From Biostraticola tofi (GTDB lineage: Bacteria > Pseudomonadota > Gammaproteobacteria > Enterobacterales > Enterobacteriaceae), in contig NZ_SMCR01000002.1 of the NCBI RefSeq assembly GCF_004343195.1, positions 610,390-674,389 on the forward strand: DNA of 64,000 nucleotides. Direction: 5' to 3'. The notes beneath the pieces were generated by a model. It had not been told where the DNA came from. It worked only from the letters and a program-made list of their open reading frames with translations, and did not search any database. Of the stretch, positions 10,634-19,514 are shown in pieces. The position numbers and the translations under genes were made by a program. Positions within the stretch are counted from its first letter, which is position 1. Each line of letters begins with the position of its first letter.

Positions 10634-11893
10634 ATGAGCATGGGAAGCCCAAAATGCTACTGGCGCCGCATTGCGGTAGGAACAGTAGCGAGTTTGTGTT
10701 TGGCTGGATGTGCCAGTGATGACGCTGCCGCCCCCATAAGTAGCGTAGATGGCGGCGGTGGCCGTGGCGGGCTGGTGTCAAACCGGCCTGGGCAGAATCA
10801 ATCTGCCGGCGGGGCGGTTTCAACCCCCGCCAGGGCATCGACGTCAACTCCGCTGGCGCCGTATCCTTCGTCGACTGCCGGACAAGGCACGGCAGCGCCG
10901 TATCCCTCTTCCCCTTCAGGATCAGGCGCGGTAGCCCCATATCCCTCTGCCGGCGCGTCGTCGGACAATCCTACGGCTGCTCCGTCAGCGGCGGCATCAG
11001 GGGGCGGTACCGACGTTTCCTCTCAAGGGAATATTGTTTATAACCGCAGCTACAATTCCATTCCTAAGGGTTCTTATTCAGGCACCACGTATCAGGTCAA
11101 GCGTGGCGATACTCTGTTCTATATAGCCTGGATAACAGGTACTGATTTCAGGGACTTAGCCAAAAGGAACAATATTCCGGAACCATATGGCCTTAATGTA
11201 GGTCAAACTTTGCAGGTTGGTAACGGAGCGGCACCTCTCACCGGAAGCGGAACCGGTACGAGTGGCGGTGGTATGCTGGCAAGCAACACCGGCAATGGTG
11301 GCGCACCAAATCCTGCTTCGAATACGCAATTGGTGAACCCGGGTATTGATTCTCAAGCGAACAATGCGTATTCTGAAAGTTCAGGTAAACAGAATGTAGG
11401 GAAAATGTTGCCCTCAAACGGCGGCAAAATGTTACCCACTACGGGCACCGTTGTTGCGACAACAGCGCCTGTTACCGCTCCCTCTACCACGCCACCCAGT
11501 GTAGCGTCGGGGAACACGGCAATTGCCGGATGGCGGTGGCCTACGGATGGTAAAATCATCGACAACTTTTCCGCCTCTGAAGGCGGCAACAAAGGGATCG
11601 ATATCTCCGGGTCACGTGGTCAGCCGATACTCTCGACCTCAGGCGGTCGTGTAGTGTATGCAGGCAATGCTTTAAGGGGTTACGGTAATCTGATTATCAT
11701 CAAACATAATGATGATTACCTGAGTGCTTACGCCCATAACGATACAATGCTGGTCCGGGAACAACAAGAAGTTAAGGCGGGACAGCAGATAGCTACCATG
11801 GGTAGCACGGGGACCAGCTCAGTAAGATTGCATTTTGAAATTCGTTACAAGGGGAAATCCGTAAACCCGCTGCGTTACCTTCCGCAGCGATAA
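10634..11893 (+). CDS. nlpD: Murein hydrolase activator NlpD (lipoprotein)
   Basis: Outer-membrane lipoprotein that activates the amidase AmiC at the septum. The signal peptide ends in the lipobox LAGC (Cys26). A low-complexity Ser/Ala/Pro/Gly linker (about 27-150) holds three APYPS motifs at residues 75, 88 and 101. LysM lies at about 153-196 ([17 protein letters not shown]), and a LytM/M23 domain at about 298-419. In the LytM domain the first zinc motif reads GNKGID, so it is the degenerate, non-hydrolytic type known for NlpD. The start is ATG 10634 after AGGGGAG. At 419 residues it is longer than E. coli NlpD (379), mainly in the linker. Confidence 0.94.
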   Translation: MSMGSPKCYWRRIAVGTVASLCLAGCASDDAAAPISSVDGGGGRGGLVSNRPGQNQSAGGAVSTPARASTSTPLAPYPSSTAGQGTAAPYPSSPSGSGAVAPYPSAGASSDNPTAAPSAAASGGGTDVSSQGNIVYNRSYNSIPKGSYSGTTYQVKRGDTLFYIAWITGTDFRDLAKRNNIPEPYGLNVGQTLQVGNGAAPLTGSGTGTSGGGMLASNTGNGGAPNPASNTQLVNPGIDSQANNAYSESSGKQNVGKMLPSNGGKMLPTTGTVVATTAPVTAPSTTPPSVASGNTAIAGWRWPTDGKIIDNFSASEGGNKGIDISGSRGQPILSTSGGRVVYAGNALRGYGNLIIIKHNDDYLSAYAHNDTMLVREQQEVKAGQQIATMGSTGTSSVRLHFEIRYKGKSVNPLRYLPQR

Positions 11894-11942
11894 TTAGGCG
11901 GGATGAGTCATATCTCGTCAGGGATCACGGGTAGGAGCCACT
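11837..11942 (+). promoter_or_regulatory. rpoS mRNA leader with conserved small-RNA pairing segment
   Basis: In E. coli the main rpoS transcript starts inside nlpD, and its leader pairs with DsrA, RprA and ArcZ to open the ribosome site. The segment TTCGTTACAAGGGGAAATC (11841-11859), the pairing region as I remember it, is present here, and the ribosome-site region GGATCACGGGTAGGAGCCAC before ATG 11943 is likewise kept. The overlap with the conserved end of nlpD explains part of the identity, so regulation by these RNAs is an inference. Confidence 0.6.
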
Positions 11943-12932
11943 ATGAGCCAAAATACGCTGAAAGTTAACGAGTTACATGAAGATGCTGAATTCGATGAGA
12001 ATGGCGCAGAATCATTTGACGAGAAGGCGCTAGTAGATGAGCCTGCTGATAATGATATAGCCGAAGAAGAGCTGCTGTCACAAGGCGCCAGCCAGCGTGT
12101 GCTGGATGCGACGCAGCTCTACCTGGGCGAGATAGGATACTCCCCGCTTCTCACAGCCGAAGAAGAAGTCTATTTTGCTCGACGCGCACTGCGGGGCGAT
12201 GTTCCCTCACGACGTCGTATGATCGAAAGCAACTTGCGGTTGGTGGTGAAAATCGCCCGCCGTTATAGTAACCGTGGACTTGCGCTGCTGGATTTGATCG
12301 AAGAGGGAAACCTGGGTCTTATCCGCGCGGTAGAGAAATTTGATCCAGAAAGAGGATTCCGTTTTTCTACTTACGCAACCTGGTGGATTCGACAGACCAT
12401 CGAACGGGCCATCATGAATCAAACCCGTACGATTCGCCTGCCAATCCATATCGTTAAAGAGCTTAATGTTTATTTGCGCACCGCACGCGAGCTCTCACAC
12501 AAACTGGACCACGAGCCAAGCGCCGAAGAGATTGCTCAGCAGCTTGATAAACCGGTTGACGATGTCACCCGCATGCTGCGTCTCAACGAGCGTATCACCT
12601 CAGTAGACACCCCATTGGGCGGTGACTCTGAAAAGGCTTTGCTGGACATTTTGTCTGACGAAAAAGAGAGTGGCCCGGAAGACACCACTCAAGACGATGA
12701 TATGAAACAAAGCATCGTCAAGTGGCTGTTCGAACTGAACGCTAAACAGCGTGAAGTGCTGGCCAGACGCTTTGGTCTGCTGGGCTATGAAGCGGCTACG
12801 CTTGAAGATGTGGGTCGTGAAATTGGTCTTACACGTGAGCGTGTACGGCAAATTCAGGTTGAAGGCCTGCGTCGTCTGCGTGAAATACTGCAGACACAGG
12901 GATTGAATATTGAAGCCCTGTTTCGTGAATAA
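11943..12932 (+). CDS. rpoS: RNA polymerase sigma factor RpoS (sigma-38)
   Basis: General stress and stationary-phase sigma factor. Region 1.2 has [18 protein letters not shown], region 2 has [12 protein letters not shown] and [23 protein letters not shown], with the -10 recognition helix [13 protein letters not shown]. Region 4 has [20 protein letters not shown]. The length of 329 residues matches E. coli (330), and no premature stop is present. The ribosome site is GTAGGAG. It is followed by a terminator shared with convergent mutS. Confidence 0.98.
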   Translation: MSQNTLKVNELHEDAEFDENGAESFDEKALVDEPADNDIAEEELLSQGASQRVLDATQLYLGEIGYSPLLTAEEEVYFARRALRGDVPSRRRMIESNLRLVVKIARRYSNRGLALLDLIEEGNLGLIRAVEKFDPERGFRFSTYATWWIRQTIERAIMNQTRTIRLPIHIVKELNVYLRTARELSHKLDHEPSAEEIAQQLDKPVDDVTRMLRLNERITSVDTPLGGDSEKALLDILSDEKESGPEDTTQDDDMKQSIVKWLFELNAKQREVLARRFGLLGYEAATLEDVGREIGLTRERVRQIQVEGLRRLREILQTQGLNIEALFRE

Positions 12933-12970
12933 GTAAACGATACAACTGTCCTTGCGGGCGGTAATAAAAA

Positions 12971-12995
12971 ACGCGGCAGGTATCCCCTGCCGCGT
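12971..12995. terminator. Rho-independent terminator between rpoS and mutS
   Basis: A perfect 10-bp stem (ACGCGGCAGG at 12971-12980, complement at 12986-12995) with a 5-base loop is followed by seven T and preceded by an A-rich run. It can therefore act in both directions, for rpoS and for convergent mutS. Confidence 0.9.
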
Positions 12996-13124
12996 TTTTT
13001 TGTCTTCAATTGTCGCTGACGTCAACTACCGGTGACGTCAGCCTGTGTAGGGCTGGTCCGGCTGCTGCGCCGAAGCGTTGCGTTGACGACCAGGGTTGCC
13101 GTGGACCAGGTGGCGCACTCACAG

Positions 13125-15689
13125 TCAGACCATGTCTTTCAGGCGATAAATCATCTCCAGCGCCTGACGCGGCGATAGCGTATCGGGGTCCAAGGCCTGC
13201 AGGGCCTCAACCGCCTCAGGGGTTTCCTCTGGCTGCAGCAGCGACAGTTGTGATCCATCGACCGTGCCGGCACCGGCGCCGGCAGACAGATTTTCCAGCT
13301 CTTTCAGCTTCTGCCTGGCCCGTTTGATGACCTCTTTCGGCACACCCGCCAGGGCGGCCACCGATAACCCGTAGCTTTTGCTGGCAGCGCCATCCTGCAC
13401 CCGATGCATAAACGCTATCGTCTCTCCATGCTCCAGGGCATCCAGATGCACATTCACCACACCTTCCATCTTCTCCGGCAGCGTCGTCAGCTCGAAATAG
13501 TGGGTGGCAAACAGGGTCATGGCTTTGATTTTACCCGCCAGGTTTTCGGCACAGGCCCAAGCCAACGACAGTCCATCATAGGTAGATGTACCCCGACCAA
13601 TTTCATCCATCAGCACCAGACTCTGGGGAGTGGCATTGTGCAGAATATTCGCCGTCTCGGTCATCTCCACCATAAAGGTTGAACGGCCTGACGCGAGATC
13701 ATCCGCGGCGCCGACGCGAGTAAAAATGCGATCGATGGGCCCGATAACCGCTTGGGTCGCCGGCACAAAACTGCCGATATACGCCATCAGGACAATAAGG
13801 GCCGTCTGGCGCATATAGGTGCTTTTACCGCCCATATTAGGGCCGGTAATAATCAGCATCCGCCGTTCACGGGCCAGCGACAGCGGATTGGCAATAAAGG
13901 GCTCGCTTAATACCTGTTCCACCACCGGATGGCGTCCATCGACTATCCGAATCTCCGGCACCTCGGAAAGTGTAGGGCAGGTATAGTTGAGTGTTTCCGC
14001 GCGTTCGGCCAGATTGGCGAGCACATCCAGCTCCGCCAGCGCGGCGGCGCTGTGCTGCAAATCAGCCAGATGGGGCAGCAACAGGTCAAACAACTGGTCA
14101 TAGAGCATTTTTTCCAGCGCCAGCGCTTTGCCTTTGGAGGTCAGCACCTTGTCCTCATACTCCTTAAGCTCAGGAATAATGTAACGCTCGGCATTTTTCA
14201 GCGTCTGGCGGCGCATATAGTGCATCGGCGCCAGATGGCTCTGGCCACGGCTCAATTGAATGTAATAACCATGAATGGCATTAAAGCCGACCTTCAGCGT
14301 ATCAAGCCCGGTCTGTTCGCGTTCGCGGATTTCCAGGCGGTCCAGATAGTCGGTGGCGCCATCGGCCAGGGCACGCCATTCATCCAGTTCGGCGTTATAA
14401 CCCGGTGCTATCACGCCGCCATCCCTCACCAGCACCGGCGGCGCTTCGATGATTGCCGTTTCCAGCAGGGTGTTCAGCTCTTCGAATCGGCCGACCTGGC
14501 CGAGCAGGTTCTGGATATGTTCCGTCGGTTCGGCGCACAGCTGCTGATGGAGGGCCGGCAGTTGCTGGAATGCATGGCGCATACGGGCCAGATCACGCGG
14601 CCGGGCGCTGCGTAGCGCCAGACGCGCCAGCACCCGTTCCAGATCGCCGACCTGGCGCAGCACTGGCTGCAGCTCTGGATAGCGTTCCTGCAGCGCTACG
14701 ATAGCCTGTTGCCGGTGGCCGAGCACTACCCGGTTGCGCTTGGGCATATGGATCCAGCGCTTAAGCATCCGGCTGCCCATCGGCGTCACCGTATGATCAA
14801 GAATTTCTGCCAGGGTATTGTCCACTCCGCCGCCCAGGTTCTGGGTCAGCTCAAGGTTGCGGCGAGTGGCGGCATCCATGACGATAGCGTCCTGCTGCCG
14901 CTCGAGAGTAATGGATCGAATATGGGGCAGGGAGGTACGCTGGGTATCCTTCACATACTGCAGCAGGCAGCCGGCTGCACACAGCGCCGCTAGCGCACGC
15001 TCGACGCCGAAACCGTTCAGATCGCGCGTGCCGAACTGCAGATTTAGCTGTTGGCGCGCGGTATCGAGTTCGAATTCCCAGATCGGGCGGCGGCGCAGGC
15101 CGCGCCGGTGTTCAATCAGCGGCATATCGTGGAAGGTTTCCGGGAACAAAAGCTCGGCCGGATTGGTGCGCTGCAGCTCGGCGGCCATCGCCTCCCGGTC
15201 GGCGGGTTCAGTGACCAGGAAACGGCCGGAGGTGATATCAAGCGTGGCATAGCCAAAGCCCTCGGCCTGTTGCCAGATAGCGGCCAGCAGATTGTCCTGG
15301 CGTTCGCTCAGCAGCGCCTCGTCGGTCAGTGTGCCCGGCGTAACGATTCTGACTACCCGACGCTCGACCGGTCCCTTGGATGTCGCCGGATCGCCGATTT
15401 GCTCGCAGATGGCCACCGACTCGCCCAGATTGACCAGTTTGGCCAGATAGGTATCCACCGCATGATAGGGCACACCGGCCATCGGTATCGGCTCACCGGC
15501 GGACGCTCCCCGCTTGGTCAGCGAGATATCCATCAACTGGGAGGCGCGCTTGGCGTCGTCATAGAACATCTCATAGAAATCGCCCATCCGGTAGAACAGC
15601 AGAATATCGGGGTGCTGCGCCTTTAGCTTGAGGTACTGCTGCATCATTGGGGTGTGGGCAGATAGGTCCATGTCTGTAGACTCTTTCAT
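13125..15689 (-). CDS. mutS: DNA mismatch repair protein MutS
   Basis: Mismatch-recognition ATPase. The mismatch-contacting Phe-x-Glu motif is in [11 protein letters not shown] near residue 40. The connector, lever and clamp domains follow. The ATPase has Walker [14 protein letters not shown], Walker [14 protein letters not shown] and the helix-turn-helix-like C-terminus. The length of 854 residues matches E. coli (853), and no disruption is seen. The start could also be the internal ATG seven codons in (MDLSAHTP), which has AAAGAG upstream. Confidence 0.97.
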   Translation of the reverse strand: MKESTDMDLSAHTPMMQQYLKLKAQHPDILLFYRMGDFYEMFYDDAKRASQLMDISLTKRGASAGEPIPMAGVPYHAVDTYLAKLVNLGESVAICEQIGDPATSKGPVERRVVRIVTPGTLTDEALLSERQDNLLAAIWQQAEGFGYATLDITSGRFLVTEPADREAMAAELQRTNPAELLFPETFHDMPLIEHRRGLRRRPIWEFELDTARQQLNLQFGTRDLNGFGVERALAALCAAGCLLQYVKDTQRTSLPHIRSITLERQQDAIVMDAATRRNLELTQNLGGGVDNTLAEILDHTVTPMGSRMLKRWIHMPKRNRVVLGHRQQAIVALQERYPELQPVLRQVGDLERVLARLALRSARPRDLARMRHAFQQLPALHQQLCAEPTEHIQNLLGQVGRFEELNTLLETAIIEAPPVLVRDGGVIAPGYNAELDEWRALADGATDYLDRLEIREREQTGLDTLKVGFNAIHGYYIQLSRGQSHLAPMHYMRRQTLKNAERYIIPELKEYEDKVLTSKGKALALEKMLYDQLFDLLLPHLADLQHSAAALAELDVLANLAERAETLNYTCPTLSEVPEIRIVDGRHPVVEQVLSEPFIANPLSLARERRMLIITGPNMGGKSTYMRQTALIVLMAYIGSFVPATQAVIGPIDRIFTRVGAADDLASGRSTFMVEMTETANILHNATPQSLVLMDEIGRGTSTYDGLSLAWACAENLAGKIKAMTLFATHYFELTTLPEKMEGVVNVHLDALEHGETIAFMHRVQDGAASKSYGLSVAALAGVPKEVIKRARQKLKELENLSAGAGAGTVDGSQLSLLQPEETPEAVEALQALDPDTLSPRQALEMIYRLKDMV

Positions 15690-16429
15690 ATTGATTTAAC
15701 TCGGTTTATAATTCTTTGGCGTTCTCAGTTGGCCGCAAGCGAAACCCTGGTAAGCCCTATAAAACCAAAAATTGTCGGCCAGCAGTAATCAAAAAGCTAT
15801 CCAGAATATGAAATCGCACTGCTGATATAGGTGAGACATTTCTGTAAAATGACTGTAAGTCATTCTATGTTAATCAACACGTTATCGATACAGACATTTC
15901 GTGGAGACGGACCTGGCTGACGGTTGGTGAAGATTAAAAAGCAGTTGCCGACATTACAGGTAAACCCTTGACAATCAACGACCGCCCAACGCAATAAACC
16001 TAGCTCATCAACTTTTCCATTTAGGTCTATGCTTGCTTGATTGACATCGATGAGACTATGCACTTTTCCACAAGCCAGTGTGCAAAGCAATGTTGTCCTT
16101 AATGTCAGGGTGAATGATATCTCATCCTTCTTCCATCTCCATAGCCAACATAGTGATGGGAGATGGCGGTTCGGCTAGCGAGAAAACACACTAGCGCTTT
16201 AGAATATCGCTCGCCAAGAGAATATCGGCGCGTGGGGAAACCTTCAACCTAAGCGGGAATAAGTGTATGGACATGTAGGCTTAAAACCACTTCATGCGCT
16301 CAACTGGCACGACAGATATTTGGGAAGTCCGCGTAATTCGTGACCGGAGATAGGGGGGGCAAAACCAGCGCCATCCCCATCGGTCAAAAATAAGTGTACG
16401 GGTACAGCCACTTATTAAGCGCCTTGCGA
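15690..16429. other. Gene-poor decayed interval after mutS
   Basis: This stretch holds only one weak short open frame (15860-16090, listed separately). AATAAGTGTA occurs twice (16258-16267 and 16389-16398). Base composition is more AT-rich than in the neighbouring core genes, and no frame on either strand resembles a known protein. It looks like residue of past insertions, but I cannot identify the original element. Confidence 0.4.
15860..16090 (-). pseudogene. Possible remnant of a small exported protein, unrecognised
   Basis: A 76-codon frame starts with TTG 16090 after AAGGA. The product begins with a short hydrophobic stretch (LLCTLACG) followed by SLIDVNQASIDLNGKV and ends near VCIDNVLINIE. 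It has four cysteines in the body, as in small disulfide-bonded periplasmic proteins. The leader is too short for a proper signal peptide, so this may be a 5'-truncated gene. I do not recognise the family. It may also be a chance frame. Confidence 0.3.
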
Positions 16430-16756
16430 TTATTCGTACAACCATTTCCCTGCTTTAGCTGATTCAATCAGCATACCGATAGTGAAATCTGGGACGGGTA
16501 CAGGTTCCGTTTTCTTGAACGGATTACATGAAAAAGGGAGGTTGGGGAAGTAGGTTTCGATCTTGAAGTTGCCCCGTTCAACGTTGAGTTTCTCGAAAAA
16601 CTCATTCATGAGATCTTCGGCTTCAAGCTCATCAATGTTGAGATCAGTATCAAAATCAGTCTCAGGCGTTAGTTCTACCTGTTTAACATTGAACAGATAC
16701 GTGCCAGCATATGGCCGTACAAGCTCATAAACTCGCTGTTCGATACTATCTACCAT
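16430..16756 (-). CDS. DUF1493-family protein, acyl-carrier-like fold without the attachment serine
   Basis: The 108-residue protein resembles the DUF1493 family of Enterobacterales (VRPYAGTYLF, NFKIETYFP, PVPDFTIGMLIESAKAGKWLY). Function is unknown in the family. The segment DTDLNIDELEAEDL followed by an acidic helix looks like helix II of an acyl carrier protein, but Ile or Asp stands where the phosphopantetheine serine would be, so it probably carries no acyl group. The ATG overlaps the stop of the upstream gene (ATGGTAG), which indicates translational coupling. The frame is intact. Confidence 0.65.
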   Translation of the reverse strand: MVDSIEQRVYELVRPYAGTYLFNVKQVELTPETDFDTDLNIDELEAEDLMNEFFEKLNVERGNFKIETYFPNLPFSCNPFKKTEPVPVPDFTIGMLIESAKAGKWLYE

Positions 16757-17043
16757 AACTTATCGTTGCCCCGCGCTTTTGAGGCGTAAGAGGTTCCTTT
16801 CGTCGCATTGGCAAACTTGCCCCTTATGCCTAAGTGGTTTCTACCCGAGACAATAGCCCCAAAATCGGCCGCGCCAATCCCCAATTGGCTTGCCGTATTC
16901 TCGCAAAAAATCATAAACAGCCGCTGTGCAACGCTCAGATTGGACTTACCGGCAAAGAAGTATGTTCCGTTGAGTTCCTCAACCGTATCCTTTTCACAAT
17001 CACTTATAAATCCTGTGTGAAATGCAATCATAACGGCTACCAA
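16750..17043 (-). CDS. Small protein coupled to the DUF1493 gene, probably truncated
   Basis: The 97-codon frame starts at TTG 17043 or ATG 17031. It contains QRLFMIFCENTASQLGIG and GAIVSGRNHLGIRGKF, then jumps from GTSYAS to ARGNDKLW at the stop. From memory, similar proteins next to DUF1493 genes are longer and carry a hydrophobic stretch between these two segments; if so, this copy has an internal in-frame deletion and also lacks its N-terminus. The direct evidence for a gene is the seven-base overlap with the next frame. Confidence 0.4.
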   Translation of the reverse strand: MVAVMIAFHTGFISDCEKDTVEELNGTYFFAGKSNLSVAQRLFMIFCENTASQLGIGAADFGAIVSGRNHLGIRGKFANATKGTSYASKARGNDKLW

Positions 17044-17666
17044 AAACGCAGTCTACGATCTGACCACGCGATGTTAAGCAATAGAAATTAATAAGCCCGT
17101 TGGTGGGTACAGGGCCATAGGTGTATCAACGATATTGGAAACAGGGACAGACCCTAATCTCCCCTCATTTGGATTGTTGCGCTTGATTGCCGCTGCATTT
17201 TCCGCCATGACTGGTTTTGACCCCCTATATCATGCGACCGTCCTGGTATGGCTTACGCCATTTAAAGACTTGATTAGCAGTCACATTATGACGACGAGCG
17301 ACAAGAGAAACGGAGCTTCCTGGCTGGAAGGTTTTATGAACGATGGCGATCTTCTCCTGCGGGGGGCGACGACGGCGGCGTCGCTCTGGCTCAGTAAGAA
17401 CAGTAGCCATGATTTCGCTTTGACCAGTCTTGAACAAAGTTCCAAGCCGACCTCTTATTTTAGGCGGGTCAAAGTGTATGGATCATCAGGGGGCTACTAC
17501 AAAAACAACTCGCATAGCCTTTGTCAGTTAAAGCGATAGAAACCATGAAACAGACGATCAGGGCAAAGCCGATATTGGCGATGGTTGCTTGGCTAGCCAC
17601 GGCAATTGCCCTTTACGCACGCCATGCGCTAGACTTGTCTCCAGGTCAATATTGAGGAATAACATT
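17044..17666. other. Non-coding/IS-derived interval before lemA
   Basis: Apart from the OrfA fragment (17225-17437, minus strand) I see no gene in these 620 bases. The plus-strand open frame 17135-17539 is the antisense of that fragment extended by chance. Proximal to lemA (17560-17666) the sequence is plausible promoter DNA, with GAGG at 17655 as the lemA ribosome site. Confidence 0.4.
17225..17437 (-). mobile_element. IS3-family transposase OrfA fragment (IS2-like)
   Basis: Reading leftward from 17410 the frame gives an OrfA N-terminus: a basic run (ERRRRRR), then [26 protein letters not shown] and [13 protein letters not shown], which is the helix-turn-helix of HTH_Tnp_1 and close to IS2 OrfA. 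It ends after about 61 residues; the rest of OrfA, OrfB and the left end of the element are missing. A remnant of an insertion sequence, not mobile by itself. Confidence 0.7.
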
Positions 17667-18269
17667 ATGATGCGCATTTGGCTGGCACTGCTGGCCATCT
17701 TTATGCTGTCGGGGTGTGGCTATAACGATATTCAGAGCAGTGATGAAAAGGTGACGGCCGCCTGGGCTGAAGTGCTTAACCAGTATCAACGCCGTGCAGA
17801 TCTCATCCCTAACCTGGTTGCTACCGTGAGATCCTACGCCAATCATGAAACTGAGGTACTTACCCAGGTCGCGCAGGCACGAAGCCGCACCGCACAAGCC
17901 ACGCAAGCGCTGAATCAACAGCCCGACGACGCGACAGCGCAGGCCCGCTGGCAACAGGCGCAAACCCAGCTTGGCGGTGCGCTGTCGCGCTTAATCGCGG
18001 TCAGTGAGCGCTATCCTGAGTTAAAAGCCAACGGGCTATATCAGGATTTAATGGTACAGCTTGAAGGTACCGAAAACCGTATCGCCGTTGCTCGTGGTCG
18101 CTATGTGTCGGCAGTGCAGCGCTACAATACGCTGATTCGCCAATTCCCCGGGGTGCTGGTGGCTAAAGCGATGGGCTATCATGCCAAAGCGAACTTCACG
18201 CCTGAGGATGAGCAGGCTATCTCACACGCGCCCACGGTAGATTTCGGCACACCGGCGCCGGCGCACTGA
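17667..18269 (+). CDS. LemA-family lipoprotein
   Basis: The 200-residue protein has a signal peptide ending in the lipobox LSGC (Cys17). It also shows the LemA core: YNDIQSSDEKVTAAWAEVLNQYQRRADLIPNLV, a helical coiled region (about 70-140), then ENRIAVARGRYVSAVQRYN and IRQFPGVLVAKAMG. LemA proteins are membrane-attached helical proteins of uncertain role, often next to TPM-domain genes, as here. ATG 17667 follows TGAGGA. The stop overlaps a possible start of the next gene (TGATG), so the two form an operon. Confidence 0.85.
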   Translation: MMRIWLALLAIFMLSGCGYNDIQSSDEKVTAAWAEVLNQYQRRADLIPNLVATVRSYANHETEVLTQVAQARSRTAQATQALNQQPDDATAQARWQQAQTQLGGALSRLIAVSERYPELKANGLYQDLMVQLEGTENRIAVARGRYVSAVQRYNTLIRQFPGVLVAKAMGYHAKANFTPEDEQAISHAPTVDFGTPAPAH

Positions 18270-18292
18270 TGCTGGCAGTAAAGGAGGCCATG

Positions 18293-19204
18293 ATGCAGCG
18301 TCTTATCCTGCTTGTGCTGTGCATGCTGACGTTCAGCATTGCGCAGGCCGACACGATACCGGTGCCGCCATTACACGCGCGGGTAACGGATCTCACTCAC
18401 ACGTTGAGCGCCGATGAGCAGCGCACGTTGATGGCGACACTGACTGACATTGAAGCGCAGCGCAGCGCTCAGATAGCGGTATTGTTAGTGAACACTACCG
18501 GCGATGATACGGTAGAGCAGTTTGCGACGCGCGTTTTCGATCAGTGGAAACTTGGCGACAAAAAACGTGACGACGGCATGTTGTTTCTGGTCGCTGTCAA
18601 TGATCATACGGTGCGTATAGAAGTGGGCTATGGACTGGAGGGCACGCTTACCGATGTACAAACTGGCCGCATTTTACGCAACAGCGTTCTGCCTGAATTC
18701 AAGAAAAATCAATATTATAAAGGCATTAGCCAGGGGGTCGCGGATATCCGTACGCTGCTCGACGGACAGCCTCTGCCCGAGGAACCCACGGCGCGTCAGC
18801 TTTCGCCGAAAACCATAGGCATGTGGCTGTGGGGTATGGTTTTATTGCCATTGCTCATTTTTCGGCGCGGGGTACCGGTAGTGCGCGCATTGAAGTGTGG
18901 CCTGGCAATGGTGGTGATGGCTGCTTGCTACAATGTTTCCTTGGGCCAAGGGGCGGAAGATATTAAAGATTATGCCACCTTGTTTATGTTTACTTTGGTG
19001 CCGCTGGCGATCATTTTGTCCTTAACGAGTAGCTTTGCTGGTCGCAGTGGTCGCAGTGGTCGCAGTGCCCGCAGTGCCCGCAGTGCCCGCAGTGGACGCA
19101 GTGGACGCAGTGGACGCGGCGGCGGCGGCGGGAGCTCAGGGGGCGGCGGCTCTAGCGGCGGTGGCGGATCGAGCGGCGGCGGCGGCGCATCAGGACGGTG
19201 GTAG
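18293..19204 (+). CDS. TPM-domain (YgcG-like) membrane protein with repeat-built tail
   Basis: The signal peptide MQRLILLVLCMLTFSIAQA is followed by the TPM domain (about residues 20-160; VTDLTHTLSADEQ, FDQWKLGDKKRDDGMLFLVA, RIEVGYGLEGTLTD). Three hydrophobic segments follow (about 175-190, 198-216, 228-246). The C-terminus is a GRS/ARS repeat and then a Gly/Ser-rich tail ending in GASGRW, typical for YgcG-type proteins. ATG 18293 has AAGGAGG five bases upstream; starts at 18269 and 18290 are possible. The role is unknown; it is probably anchored in the envelope and works with LemA. Confidence 0.8.
   Translation: MQRLILLVLCMLTFSIAQADTIPVPPLHARVTDLTHTLSADEQRTLMATLTDIEAQRSAQIAVLLVNTTGDDTVEQFATRVFDQWKLGDKKRDDGMLFLVAVNDHTVRIEVGYGLEGTLTDVQTGRILRNSVLPEFKKNQYYKGISQGVADIRTLLDGQPLPEEPTARQLSPKTIGMWLWGMVLLPLLIFRRGVPVVRALKCGLAMVVMAACYNVSLGQGAEDIKDYATLFMFTLVPLAIILSLTSSFAGRSGRSGRSARSARSARSGRSGRSGRGGGGGSSGGGGSSGGGGSSGGGGASGRW
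19040..19120 (+). repeat. Nine 9-bp tandem repeats in three blocks of three, inside the TPM gene
   Basis: Units of nine bases run without gaps: GGTCGCAGT three times, GCCCGCAGT three times, then GGACGCAGT twice and GGACGCGGC once. They encode (GRS)3(ARS)3(GRS)2GRG. An 18-base Gly/Ser repeat follows to about 19190. Such arrays change length by slippage, always in frame. Confidence 0.9.
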
Positions 19205-19514
19205 TCTCGCCATGGCGTTTTGCTTCCGGTCGCGCAGCGTCGTCTGTTCCCAGCCCTTTTTAATGCTTCACTGATCCAGTGTGTCATCGACTGGTAGTCT
19301 ATCGACATCGCTCCATTTCATCCCTGTAGGGTGAGTAAGAATCAGCTCAGCATGGGTTATCGCAGTAGCTTTGTGATGCCCTGTTAATGGCTTTTAATCG
19401 TTCCTGGTTAAGATGGTACCAGAGTAAAGCGTTGCTGCATCCTGCACCCCGCTTATCAGGCCTATACACCTCTCTGGTTTATAGGTTTCATCAGCATCTG
19501 ACCCCTCTTCTTCA
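19205..19514. other. Intergenic stretch with one hairpin, no gene seen
   Basis: No supportable coding frame lies in this 310-base gap between the TPM gene and the convergent araC-type gene. At 19461-19485 there is an inverted repeat: CCTATACACC and GGTTTATAGG form a 10-bp stem with one mismatch and a five-base loop. It lacks a T-run, so terminator function is uncertain. Confidence 0.4.

Larger units (their letters stand above)
16258..17482. repeat. Three dispersed copies of AAGTGTAYGGR
   Basis: AAGTGTATGGA occurs at 16261-16271 and again at 17472-17482, and the variant AAGTGTACGGG at 16392-16402. They flank the DUF1493 pair and the transposase fragment. The copy at 17472 lies just upstream of the IS OrfA fragment, where an element end would be expected. 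This suggests decayed element termini, which is inference only. Confidence 0.35.

Noticed and set aside
17135-17539. 134-codon plus-strand frame
   Set aside because: Antisense to the IS3 OrfA fragment, whose helix-turn-helix is recognisable; the plus-strand product has no family likeness.
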